52,238 bases of DNA from Phellopilus nigrolimitatus (taxonomy: Eukaryota > Basidiomycota > Agaricomycetes > Hymenochaetales > Hymenochaetaceae). Positions 42,011 to 52,238 of this stretch are shown here, piece after piece. Position numbers and translations under genes: made by a program. The stretch covers positions 1 to 52,238 of the forward strand of contig JAJOHG010000176.1 in assembly GCA_021029095.1 (NCBI GenBank). The letters are read 5' to 3'. The notes beneath the pieces are model-generated. The model had not been told where the DNA came from. It was given only the letters and a program-made list of their open reading frames with translations, and did no database searches. Every line of letters begins with the position of its first letter. Position 1 is the stretch's first letter.

Positions 42011-45000
42011 TCAAGTATTACCGATCATATCCAACAAGCTACCGGGGGGCTGCGTCCCGTCCCGATCAATGTACTTTAGCAAGCTCTCAAAGATTTCCGT
42101 ACGCTGCCGGAACAGATCTCCGGATAGCGGCTCCCCTCCCCGCAGCTCGAGCTCGTATGGATCATCCTCCACTGGCGCTCGAGACATTCGCGGTCGAGAT
42201 TGAGTATTGCGACTGCTCCGACTGTTCTCTGCGCCGGCGTCGGTCATAATCGTGTCCTCATCCGTCGGCAGCTCACTCGTCCATCCTCCCGAACCGGATC
42301 CTGATCCGCTTGAGAAAGAAGACGATGCGCTCGTTTTCGAGGCTGTAGCAGGAATATGATGCTCTGGGTTCAAAATCGAAGACGTAGAGGTCTGAGAAAC
42401 GGGGGACATAGATGGCTGCGCGAAGAGATGCGAGAGCAGAGAGCGGAAGGCAGTCGACTCGTCTTGGTCCTCGTGGTTGACAACTGCAGACACCTCATTT
42501 TGCAGGAAGGAGAGAGCTTTGACTGGTGCGGCTTCTTCGCACATTTCTCGGAACCTTCAACAAAGGTGGTAAAGTTAGTAGGGCTTACGACAAGGTTCTG
42601 GACGGTTTACTCACTGCTGTCTGCGAATCTCGAAGCTCGCGCGTCGGATGACTTCCTCGTGCGAAGGTCTAGACGAAGTTGGCATAAACACATCGAAGGG
42701 AAAGAAAAGATGGGGAAAAAAGAAAAAAAGCTCCTGAAGCTTAGTTCGTACACTTACCTTTCCAGTCGCATACTCCAGAAATCATCCAGCCGTTTTTCTA
42801 CTCCCGAGCCTCCGGGTGCATACCCCGCATTCCCACCGTGCATGTAAAATGTTTGCGTGGTCGGGTCGTATACTACCTGACACGCGCATCGAGCGACGGG
42901 CTCTTCGTCCTCTTCATCCTCTGCCTTGCTGTCATCCATTTTGCAGTCTTCTGTTCTGCTGCAGTTTTCTTCCCCGTCCTCTTCCATGGCGCTCCTCTGT
43001 CTCTTTGCCGAGGGCGCAGGGCGCGGCACGCTGGACTTGGCCGAGGACGCTTTAGCGTTCTCAGCAGCGGCGGTGGGCACGCGCGTCCACGTCCCAGGGC
43101 GGGTGTCATATTTGTATAGCGAGACGGGCAGGCCAGGGAAGGCGGGCGCGAGGTGGCTGTTCCTTTTCGAAAGGCCGGCAAAACTGATAAACAGAAGGCG
43201 AAACCGCATTCAATATTCGCTCGTCACCGCGGGCTGATGAAACAACTTACACATACACCTCCTTTAACTTAGAGTCAATAACTGCGCGCTGCGCGAAGCA
43301 TGCCTCGGGCCCGCCGACGGTTGTAACGTTTTGGAAAAGTTCGGACATCGTCCTGCTCTGGATGTCATACTCCCACATGTCGGAAAGGTACTCATCCTTC
43401 TGGCCCGCGACAATGAAAAGCTTCTTCTGAAAGGGCTCGAAGACCGTCGAGTGTCCTGTATATCATATTTAAAGCAGTGTTAGTTAAACAAGAAAAATGG
43501 GAAAACCATTGGCCGTGAAAGCGACTAATTGAACATACCAAATCGTGGAGGGAAAACAGCCTCCGGTGAGTTAGCTCTGAAATAAACGCAGAAATTAGAA
43601 TCAGCCCTCGCTTCATGTTAAAAATTCCTACTGGATCATCGTCCACTTCCCCTCTCGTATGTCGTAACTGTACAGGCCTGAGTATTTGCGTGTGGCCCAA
43701 TCTCCGTCGACAACTCTGCCTCCCTGAACATACAGAATTTGCGCTTCAGAATCTAGGATAAGTTGATGATCGTACACTAGTTTAGGCCCGCCGACAATCT
43801 GACAAATGTCAAGATATCAACCAATAAAAAAACAAGACAAGTGGTGGAAGCCGTACTGCTGTGTCGACGCTAACAAGTTCCCACTTCCCATGTCCGAGTC
43901 CGCGCGTTCGATACCGATAGAGTTCTGAAAAGTAGTCATGCGTCTGTGGACGATTCGTGCTCGGCTGTGGGGGCGTCATCTCTGTCGACCGCGGCTGTCC
44001 CATGGTCCTCCAGGCGCTCTGCACTTGGCCCTGAGGCGGCTCAGATTGAGACCCGCCCTCTGCTGAGACGTTCGTATTCGTACCGCCAGACGGCTGCGCA
44101 CCTTCACCCCGTCCGGTCGTTGGGATGTCCCCATCACCCAAACGTCCGAGCATGTAAATACAGTCGGTCTTTGGGTCGAACACCATCTTGTGGCACGAGC
44201 GCGGACCTGGCTCATTCGTCTCCCCGACCGCATTGTGGCTGATTACCTTCCAGCGGCGCTCACGGAGGTTATATACCCAGAAATCATCAAGGCTCTTCCG
44301 GCCGTCGTACCCGCCGAAAAGATAGAGTAGTCCCGCACCGGCGTCTAGACACATCGCATGGCCGCCGCGCGCACTCGGTGTATCCCCGTTCGCATCGACG
44401 CCGCGCAGCCGCGTCCAGCGCGCGCGAGGTGTACACGCGTGGATGTAGCCAGAAAAGAGACCGGCAGCGGCGAGCGAGCGAAGGTGCGCCTCGGAAGAGG
44501 CCCAGTCACCCCGCAGGACAAGCGTGTCGTAGAGTATTGAGACAAGCGGGTGCTCAACCTGTACACCGCTGCGCGCCAAAAGTTGACGGTATGTAGTCAT
44601 ATGCCTGCGCTGGCGAAGGTGTTTTAGGATATGACGCATGGCTGCCGTTTCTCGGTCCTACATGAATGAGTCAATCTGTATAGAAATGGAGTATGCTGTT
44701 AATCAACATACGTTCTCGTATGCATCCGTTATTTGGCGAACATACTGTTCATCCACGATACCTGACAGCGCAACATACCAAATGGACGTGTTAAAGTTAT
44801 GTCCATGGGCACTTATACATATTCTGTCAGATTCTTCTAAAGTAAAAGTTTAGAAGATACCCACGAAAGGGACACGATTTTTACAAAACGTGTAGGAAAC
44901 GATACACTGTCCTTGCTCCTATGAGGGAGAGGAAATGTTTCGGATTTGGAATCGTTTTTCAAACTTGAGCGCAGCACTTCAGTCATATGGTCTCGCGACA

Positions 45001-45734
45001 TGCCAAGGTGGACCTCGAATTCCTTCATGTTGCATGGGTGGCCTAGTATCGCATGTTAATACCACGCTGCCTGAACTGAGGCATGTATGCATACTTTTCT
45101 GAAACTACACAGCGGGAAAGGTGAGGAACGTGTACGGATGGATGCAACAGATCCCACACCTTTCCAAAGGTGATGCTCTCTGCAAGGGTAACTGTCAGTT
45201 TACCGTGCTCAAGCGGAAGGACCGCAGAGAAAAGAATAATGATTGGGTGGGTCTAAGGAGCAGGCCTTCGAAATGATAATATTTTCACAATAAAAACAAC
45301 TCTGCAATGCGCTGCATTGCTTCACTGCAATCCCCAGGAGGCTAACATTCGTCTCAAATATGTGACAAATTGTCGAAAAATGCCACTGTTCCCGTGAGCA
45401 CACAAAGACAAGGAGCGTCGTTATGCAAATGTTCTTGCCACCTCGTAAATATGATTTAAAAGTGCAAAAAAGCATGGTCTTTGCGCTTTGCGCTTTCTCT
45501 TGATAAACAACAACTTTCCAAGTACTCACCAAGCACAGCGACGGCTTCCAGTTCTATCAGTATCCAGGACTTGCCGTTGACCGCATTGTCCTTTACAGAG
45601 CTCCAACGGCTGGTCTGGTCGCGCGGGCGGTCCACTTTGATGTTCTCGGCGACGTAGCGTCCGCTGTGCTCCGAACAGCCCGCGATCGAGTACTTAATCT
45701 GCACGGACGGTGGCGTCGACGCCGTCGGCGACAT
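42011..45734 (-). CDS. Muskelin-like kelch-repeat protein
   Basis: Muskelin in animals is a substrate-side subunit of the CTLH/GID ubiquitin ligase; the fungal role is less known. Twelve exons: 45530-45734, 45160-45179, 45095-45104, 44865-45042, 44712-44811, 43857-44657, 43632-43798, 43539-43576, 43251-43455, 42758-43183, 42615-42668 and 42011-42554, giving 915 aa. The N-terminal discoidin-like domain includes SSVKDNAVNGKSWILIELEA, ESITFGKFQKSHPCNMKEF and FPTRFVKIVSLSAHGHNFN. A LisH/CTLH segment follows (MRHILKHLRQRRHMTTYRQL, VEHPLVSILYDTLVLRGDW). Kelch repeats come next, for example HAMCLDAGAGLLYLFGGYDG, KMVFDPKTDCIYMLGR and LYVQGGRVVDGDW. A C-terminal helical piece, REMCEEAAPVKALSFLQNEV, precedes a Ser-rich stretch and a short conserved end. 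Exon 3 is only 10 nt. Divergent from the S1P lyase gene. Confidence 0.9.
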
Positions 45735-46384
45735 GATGGATGAAAAGAGGTCGCGAAGTCGTAGTAGTAGCTATAGCCTCAGTCACAATGTGTCTTTGGG
45801 CAGGAGACGCGCGTCAGCGTCGGTGGCACGCGTTGAGCGAGGAGCGCTTGCGGCGCGGCAGTCCTGACCTCAGCGACACTGCCACCAAAGCTTACGACTT
45901 CGGATCGACGCTGGCGATGCTAATTTTACTTCCACTCAAGAGAAGAAAAAAAAGAAAAAATTACTCGAGTTATAAATTCGGAAAAATATCCACGGTCAAT
46001 TCTTAAGCAGTTCATACTGAAGGTTTTCCACCCGGTACAAAATGAACCAGGACAAGGCTGCGAACGAACTTTGCTCGAGCTGGTATTCAATCCGCAGTAC
46101 TCCTGTGCCTACAAATATATACGTTTTTACTGCTAGAACTGTGCAATTGATGGAGCAGAATATACAGCAGAGTTTGGGAATCGAACTCTTATGAAGGAGT
46201 AAAAAGGGAAATCCGAATCCTTACGAGTAGCGCAAACATCCGGAGGTTGGAAATTTTGGAAGACACGTGGTAACCACCGGCGGGGATCTACGCACAATGT
46301 CCACCCGGGTCCCGGAGTTGCGCAGCCTTTGAACATTGTCTGTCCTCACCATCGTCAGATTCGTCACTGCGTCGCTCGTCGGTC
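45735..46384. promoter_or_regulatory. Divergent promoter region, muskelin and S1P lyase
   Basis: About 650 bp between the two start codons. A TATAAA-like sequence (TTATAAATTC) lies near 45970 and TATATA near 46115; neither position is decisive. Assignment rests on orientation. Confidence 0.45.
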
Positions 46385-49300
46385 ATGGCAATGCTCGCGA
46401 ACGCGCGCGACAGCGCAAAGCGTTTTATCACCTTCGACTCTGCCAAAACTGTCCTCTTTGTCTACGTCCTGCTTACCCACTCCCTGAGGGCCCAGCGCCA
46501 CCTTCGCGCGCGTGGCGTCACACAGACTATCTCCGAATTCTGGACGTGGCTCTGCCAGGTGAGCAGTCCCTTAGATGTGCTGCAGAGACACATGGTGCAT
46601 AACATGTTCGGACCAGCGCGTCATTTTGCTGGCACTCCGCCTCCCATCGGTGAAGCAAAAGGTTGACGGCCAGATCGACGAGGCGCGGCTAAAGATAGAG
46701 AACTCGCTCGTACCTAAAGGACCCGACGTTGTTCGCCATCTTGCGCTGCCCATAGAGGGCCGATCACCCGAATGGATTCTGCAGGAGATGGACAAGATGG
46801 ACAGCGAGTCGGGCAAGCATGCGAATTGGAAGAACGGACGCCTGTCAGGGGCTGTATATCGTGCGTCTCATATTTAAATGCATTATTTTGGTTCAGTCGA
46901 AGTATACGATAATTTCGGGAACGCATCAGATGGCGGCGAAGACATGGAAAACGTAATTGTCGACGCGTTTCGCAAGTATTGCGTCTCTAATCCACTGCAC
47001 CCGGACGCGTTTCCGGCCGTGCGCAAAATGGAGGCGGAGGTTGTCGCAATGTGCCTGCGGATGTACAACAATCCCGATGGTGCGGGAACGATGACGAGCG
47101 GTGGTACAGAATCTATCATCATGTCTGTCAAGATGCACCGCGATTGGGCGCGCGCAGTGAAGGGCATTACAGAACCTGAGATGCGAGTATTTACCATTCT
47201 ATTAAGATAATCGAGACGAATCCTCACGCCTTCTGTGTACAGGGTTATTCCCATCTCTGCTCATGCAGCGTTCGACAAAGCAGCGGCGTATCTAAAAGTC
47301 AAGCTCCACACCATTCCCGTCGACTTCGAGACGCGCAGGGTGAACATTTCGAGATTGAAGCGCGCGATGTGAGCGGTCTGCTCTCTTATCGTCTTCTCAA
47401 ATCTGCGTTTGACTCGAATCTTCCTAAATTCTCTAGAAACTCAAACACCATTATGGTTGTTTCATTTCTGCATCTGCGCCTTTCTTTTTTTTTAACATTT
47501 TCATTTTTGAAGATCGTCGGTTCCGCCATCAATTTCCCAGACGGCTGCATGGACGACATTTCTGCGCTCTCCGCACTCGCGAAGAAGCGCAACATCGGGC
47601 TTCACGTCGACTGTTGCCTAGGGAGCTTTATCGTACCATTCCTGGAGAAAGCCGGGTTTCCTTGCGAAATGTTTGACTTCCGGCTCGAGGGCGTGACGGC
47701 CATTAGTTGCGATACCCATAAGGCGAGTAGGCTAGTGTTCCCCTCTTTCCAAATGGTACTTACAACGTTGAACGCTACTCAATCATTCTGGGGTACAGTA
47801 CGGCTTCGCACCGAAGGTGTGTGCGGATGCGAAGAAGGCATATATACCGCGGCATGTTCTGATAATTGCAAACATATTTATAGGGCTCTTCCGTAATAAT
47901 GTACCGCAACGCTGAATTGCGGAGGTATCAATACTACATTTCCACCGGATGGCCAGGTCTGAGTTTTCTTTTCTTTTGTGATAACCTTCCTATCATTCTG
48001 TCTTTTGTGCCTTTCCAACCCCAATATGGGTATTCTGTTCGCCATCGTGTTCTCGAAGCTTTTCTCTCCTTCCCTTCGCCACCTAGCTCCTTTCCCCACA
48101 CTTCTTCTTCTAGTTTCTCTTGTCTATCCATGTTTGCTGACTCGTGTTGATTCTTCGCAATTCATTGCCGTTTGCTGGTGGCCAGGCGGAGTATACGGTA
48201 GTCCTAGCCTAGCCGGTTCACGGTGCGTTGCTACGGAGCTAATCCACTTTGCACATACATGTCTCATCTTTACTCTGTCCGGATATTCTGTGTCGTCATC
48301 TTTGAAACTCGACATTCACGCATGCCGCTTCTGCTCGGCTTGGGATTCTTGGCGACAGACCTGGGGCACTCATTGCCGGGACCTGGGCTGCCATGCAATA
48401 CATGGGCGAAGAGTGCGCTGTCATTCTTCTCGCTTTCTTTCCGTGGCATGCTGCTGACATTACCCCATAGCGGATACCTCGCCTCTTGTCGGTCCATTGT
48501 CACCTGCGCGCAAACCATCACGCGCGCCATCCGCGAAGGAATACCTGAATTATACATCTTGGGTAACCCGCCCGCCAGCTGCATCGCGTTCGCGAGCAAG
48601 CACCCACGCGTGAGCGTACTCGCCGTCGGCGACCGCATGAACGGACGCGGTTGGCACCTGAATGGATTGTCGAAGCCTGCTGCGGTTCATATTGCATGTA
48701 CGGTGAGTCTGAGTGTGAGGGATTCCCTTCCTGCCTTATTCTGTCGTTTTCATTTTTCAATTTGTGGGGAGGAAGAGCGTTGCCATGCACTCGTTGCTAT
48801 TTCTCTCACCCCACTTTCTCGTCGCATGCAAACCGGGGATTCGCGAGTTCTGAGTTTCTTGTTTGTCCGATCGTTTGGTTTTGTGGAGTTGTTATTTCCC
48901 ATGAGAATTGGAAGTGCAAGGGAAGACAGAATGGCCGAGATTTCCTCATTGCTCTGCAACCAACTAACTCCTAGTCCAGTAATTCCCCTTCCTTCCCTCT
49001 TCTATTTTCATCTGCATGCTTTCGGCCCGCTTGGCTTCTCAATTTACCCACACTGACACGCCTTGTTCTCTTCCTTCTTCTTTTATCGATTATCTTTACG
49101 GTAACGAAAATGTGGTTATAGCGTTTGACAGTGCCGGTGGTGGACAACTTTATTGCGGACCTGAAGGACTGCGTCGCTGAGATAAAGGCTAGCCCGCAGT
49201 CGAAAGAGAAGGAGGGTAATATGGTCGCTGTTTACGGTGCGTGTGTTATCTTCTCTGCCCCTTTTACGCAGTCCCGAAAACCGTGCAAAGAGAAGCTGAT

Positions 49301-49779
49301 GTTATATGTTTTGCGTTCCCTTCTATTTTGTTTTGACATCTGGGTACTTCTGCGCTCACGGTATCGCGCTCTTCTATCGCGGTCCTTTTGCTATACCAAC
49401 ATGCTGCCAACTTATCAACACGATTGACCGCCTTTGTCTGGGGGGGCACGAACGTCCCGATTCCTGCTCTCTGTGGCGATGTGTATCGGTTTGTACGTCA
49501 TTCTCGTGCCTGTGGATACCCAATATTTCCCATTCGGGCTTGCACGGATCCTTGATCGGATCGACGCCAATACCGTGCCGCGACCGGCCTCGACTCTTCC
49601 TCCCGCCTTGACCCTTTTTTCCCGATGTTGTTTCGAACTCCGACCCGGAATGTGATGGCCGGCTTCGGCACGCTGTGGTTCTAATACCGCGGACAGGCCT
49701 CGGGAACTCGAGCGCGGTAGGACCCGCGATGGTCGGGAGGATCACGACAGCCTTCCTCGACGCGCTGTATAAGGCATGA
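46385..49779 (+). CDS. DPL1: Sphingosine-1-phosphate lyase (PLP-dependent)
   Basis: Cleaves long-chain base phosphates to phosphoethanolamine and a fatty aldehyde in the ER membrane, the exit step of sphingolipid breakdown. Thirteen exons: 46385-46558, 46617-46860, 46930-47182, 47243-47368, 47437-47455, 47513-47722, 47799-47816, 47884-47956, 48186-48222, 48359-48412, 48471-48702, 49122-49236 and 49697-49779, giving 545 aa. One N-terminal membrane helix (about 20-35) is followed by the aminotransferase-like fold: [99 protein letters not shown] and [20 protein letters not shown]. The PLP lysine is Lys342 in DTHK. Two introns appear to use GC donors (47183 and 47723), and exons 5 and 7 are 19 and 18 nt. 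The last introns are long, 419 and 460 nt. Confidence 0.93.
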
Positions 49780-50643
49780 AGCATGCGCGTCGGTGGTGTT
49801 CTGGGGGCACGCCGCGTTGGCAGGGCGCAGCAACTCTGAGCCGAGATTGCGTGCTCCGGCCGAACTTGCGCAGAAGCTAATCGGCGAAGGCGAGCGGGAG
49901 TTTTTTGAAGTCGGACTGGTGTGGTTCTGAATCTCTTGTTGGAGATGCATATTGGGCTGTGATGTTCCATTGCGCAGGCAGAACCTATTCGGGTAGATTG
50001 TACCTGTGCCGTGGCCGTTGCCAGCACATGCAAGCGGCTTTTGTATAATTTGTTTTGTATGAATTTGTACGGATTTAAAGGATTGGAGTAAAGAATGTAT
50101 AGCGAAGAGTAACGTAAGGTTTCGTACGGGATGGGCTCGGAGGACGGAGATGGAAAGCAATTTGAATGGGAGAAGATGGAAGACCGGAGTCATGTCAGAA
50201 CTCAGAAAAAAAAAGTGAGAGAGCGCCGAATAATCGATGTGCCGGCCTCCGGGTGAAAAACTGCCGGCATCCGAATCCGCGCGAGCGAGGTCGTCTCAGC
50301 TCGCGCAGCCGCCAGCCGGATCCTTCAAAAGACTCGCAAAGACTCGCAAACAAATGTCTCTCCAACTCCCCCGTCTCCTCGCTCCGCCTTCTGTCCCGGA
50401 CGTCGTCGACGCCCTCAACAACGTCGGCGAGTGCGCTTTGCTGCCCTTCATCTCGCCACCATGTGTCAGACATAGGACCCACCACTATCTGACACTACGC
50501 GTCCTGTCTATTATCCTATCTGTCGTCACAGCCGCTCCAACGCGCCCACGTCCTCAACATCGACTTCGCGCTCCCTCTGCAGCCTGTGTCTATCACGCTA
50601 GTGTCTTGCTCGTTGTCTCTCAGTCTGAGTGAGGACTACAATT
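49780..50643. other. Intergenic, S1P lyase to arrestin
   Basis: About 860 bp. It holds the arrestin promoter and possibly a 5' non-coding or short coding exon: an ATG at 50353 opens a frame (MSLQLPRLLAPPSVPDVVDA) followed by a GT donor-like site, but it is not joined to the downstream frame by clear evidence. Confidence 0.45.
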
Positions 50644-52238
50644 ATGCCCAATACCCGTGAGGCTGGCCTCGTTGTGCCTGTAACGGCACAGCAGTTCTCA
50701 CCTCATTCGCCGGGCGATGCGGTGGCTGGTGCTGCTCCTGCAGTCAACGAGGAGCACCTCGTATCTGCACTGCATGCCGCCTTTGCAGCCGAGCATCCCG
50801 ATGCCACCGCCCCTGCGCCCCCGTTGCCGGTCGCACGCGAAAAGACACATACGAGTCTCGACATCACCGTCGCGAACGACCAGCTCGTCCTCCGCGGCAC
50901 GGGCGTCGATGTCGAGCCGACGCTCCTCACCGGCAACGTCGTGCTCCACCTTACCGAGCCAACGTCGATCAAGCAAATCTTGCTCGTTTTTCGTGGTAAA
51001 GCCAGGGTTCCTTCGAACCCGACTGATCCGTGAGTATATATTGCATATATGCGGTACTAAATGTGCCGCTGACGATGTATTTGAAATTGCACGCATATAG
51101 TCATGTTCTGAACAGCTCGCCGAACCAATACATCGTGTGCAGCCATGATTGGACGTTCCTCGAGGGCGAGAAGAAGTATAGTCACACTCTCAAGGCCGGA
51201 CGCCATCTTTTCCCCTTCGAGCTGCGTCTCGGAGGCTCGCTTCCCTCGAGCATCGCAACATACGTGAATGGCGGCGCGTCCATATCATACAAGCTGCGCG
51301 CAACTGCCGTGCGGCCCGGCCTTGCCGCGAATCTCACTGCTGTGCTCCCCATCACGCTCCTGCGTTCGTTCGCTCCTGAGTCGCTCGAGTACCAGCAGAC
51401 GCTCGAAATCGAAAACACATGGCCCGAGAAAGTTATGTATGCACTTATGATCCCCCACAAGGCATGGGCCGCCGGCGACGAGGTCTCCGCGCTTGTCAAG
51501 TTCGCCCCCCTCGCAAAAGGCGTTCACATCGTCACGATTACGACCAACCTCTCTGAGACGACCAAGACGCTCTCGCGCGGCGGGCACCTCGAGAAGACAC
51601 GCAATATTCTTACGAAGAAGCACGAAATTGTCAGAGGCAAAGCGGTCAGCGTCGATGAGCAGCAGCGCAAGCGCCTGGCGAGGGTGCTGCACAACACGCT
51701 TGGCGAGCAGGGCCATCAGCAGCAAGTCGGCATGTCTCTTCCGTCAGGATCCTCTTCGCCCGTTTATCCTGCGAGCGGCGCGTCGGCCTTTGTCTCTGGT
51801 ACGTCTACGCCAGCTATCGACGGGCTCGCGCTGTCTAGAGCAGATACGCACCACTCGTCAACGTCGGGCTCGTCCTTATCTTCGGATGAAGAGCGTAGTC
51901 GGGACGCGGAGGGCGACATCGAAGTGACCACGGTAATCGGCTTGAAACTCCCTGCCTCGCTCACGCCCTCGCACTCTCTCGACCCCATCGTCGTCTCCTA
52001 CCGCATCCGCTGGTCCGTCCTTTTAGGCAACCTCGATGGGCACACCTCTGAGCTGCGTTGTTCGCTCCCCATCCACATTCTTGACCATTCCCTGCTCGAG
52101 GAGGCTCGCAATGCGACAAGCGCGACGCGCCGCATGCTCTTCGGCGGCGAGGATGCCCCGCACGACGCCGGCGAGGAGGACGCGCAGCTCCCAAGCTATC
52201 CCTCGCACGTACGCGACGCGTCGCGGTTGAATCTACGC
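50644..52238 (+). CDS. Alpha-arrestin (ART/LDB19-like), 3' end beyond the window
   Basis: Alpha-arrestins recruit Rsp5/Nedd4-type ubiquitin ligases to plasma-membrane permeases and trigger their endocytosis. Two exons are visible: 50644-51029 and 51101 to the window edge, 508 codons so far with no stop. The arrestin N-lobe starts near residue 65: LDITVANDQLVLRGTGVDVE, LTGNVVLHLTEPTSIKQILL and FRGKARV. After the intron comes HDWTFLEGEKKYSHTLKAGR followed by HLFPFELRLGGSLPSS, and then SISYKLRATAVRPG. The C-lobe begins near EIENTWPEKVMYALMIPHKA, with a Ser-rich loop at about 385-430 and then VVSYRIRWSV. An LPSYPSH segment near residue 495 resembles a degenerate Rsp5-binding PY site. The start at 50644 is the first ATG in the open frame; an upstream exon cannot be excluded. 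Subgroup naming is inferred. Confidence 0.85.

Noticed and set aside
46133..46336. tRNA-like GGGAATCGAACTC motif on the minus strand near 46173
   Set aside because: The T stem does not pair well and no acceptor, D or anticodon arm could be built around it.

Overview
This window is nuclear DNA from a filamentous basidiomycete, probably an Agaricomycete (mushroom or polypore type). Every recognisable gene is a eukaryotic housekeeping or regulatory gene. The coding regions are cut by many short introns, mostly 50-90 nt, with GTGNGT or GTAAGT donors. The best protein matches by eye are fungal: a PHO80-type cyclin, a Ran1/Ksp1-type kinase, Med1, Atg5, a Zn2Cys6 regulator, an intradiol dioxygenase and an alpha-arrestin. 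I spliced each gene by following reading frame and family consensus. Exon boundaries are therefore read from sequence, while family names rest on recognition and not on a search.

Layout, left to right. 1-141 (-) is the 5' end of a probable NUDIX hydrolase cut by the window edge. 1240-2195 is a non-autonomous DNA transposon with 20-bp inverted ends and a TA target duplication. 2684-3295 (-) is ribosomal protein uL11 (RPL12), divergent from a PHO80-like cyclin at 4016-5407 (+). A second TIR/TA element lies at 6338-7056. A very G+C-rich segment then leads into a giant Ran1/Ksp1-like kinase at 9022-14214 (+). A gene-poor 5.3-kb stretch (14215-19566) follows.

The right two thirds carry Mediator subunit 1 (19567-22396 +), RACK1 (23267-24524 -), a triose-phosphate-translocator-family transporter (27029-28640 +), a Zn2Cys6 transcription factor (30192-33149 +), Atg5 (36110-37296 +), a tRNA-Ser(AGA) (37639-37720 -) beside two tandem tRNA-like 3' halves, an intradiol dioxygenase (38335-39763 +), prefoldin subunit 4 (41145-41795 +), muskelin (42011-45734 -), sphingosine-1-phosphate lyase (46385-49779 +) and the 5' part of an alpha-arrestin (50644 to the window end, +).

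The genes do not form a pathway cluster. They are a typical mix for a fungal chromosome arm: nutrient and growth signalling (cyclin, kinase, RACK1, arrestin), transcription (Med1, zinc-cluster protein), autophagy, protein folding, lipid turnover and aromatic ring cleavage. I did not find a convincing new multi-gene system. The items most worth a second look are the two transposon families, the tRNA-Ser inverted/tandem half-gene array, two GC-AG introns plus 10-19-nt microexons, and the long acidic insertion inside the N-lobe of the kinase.
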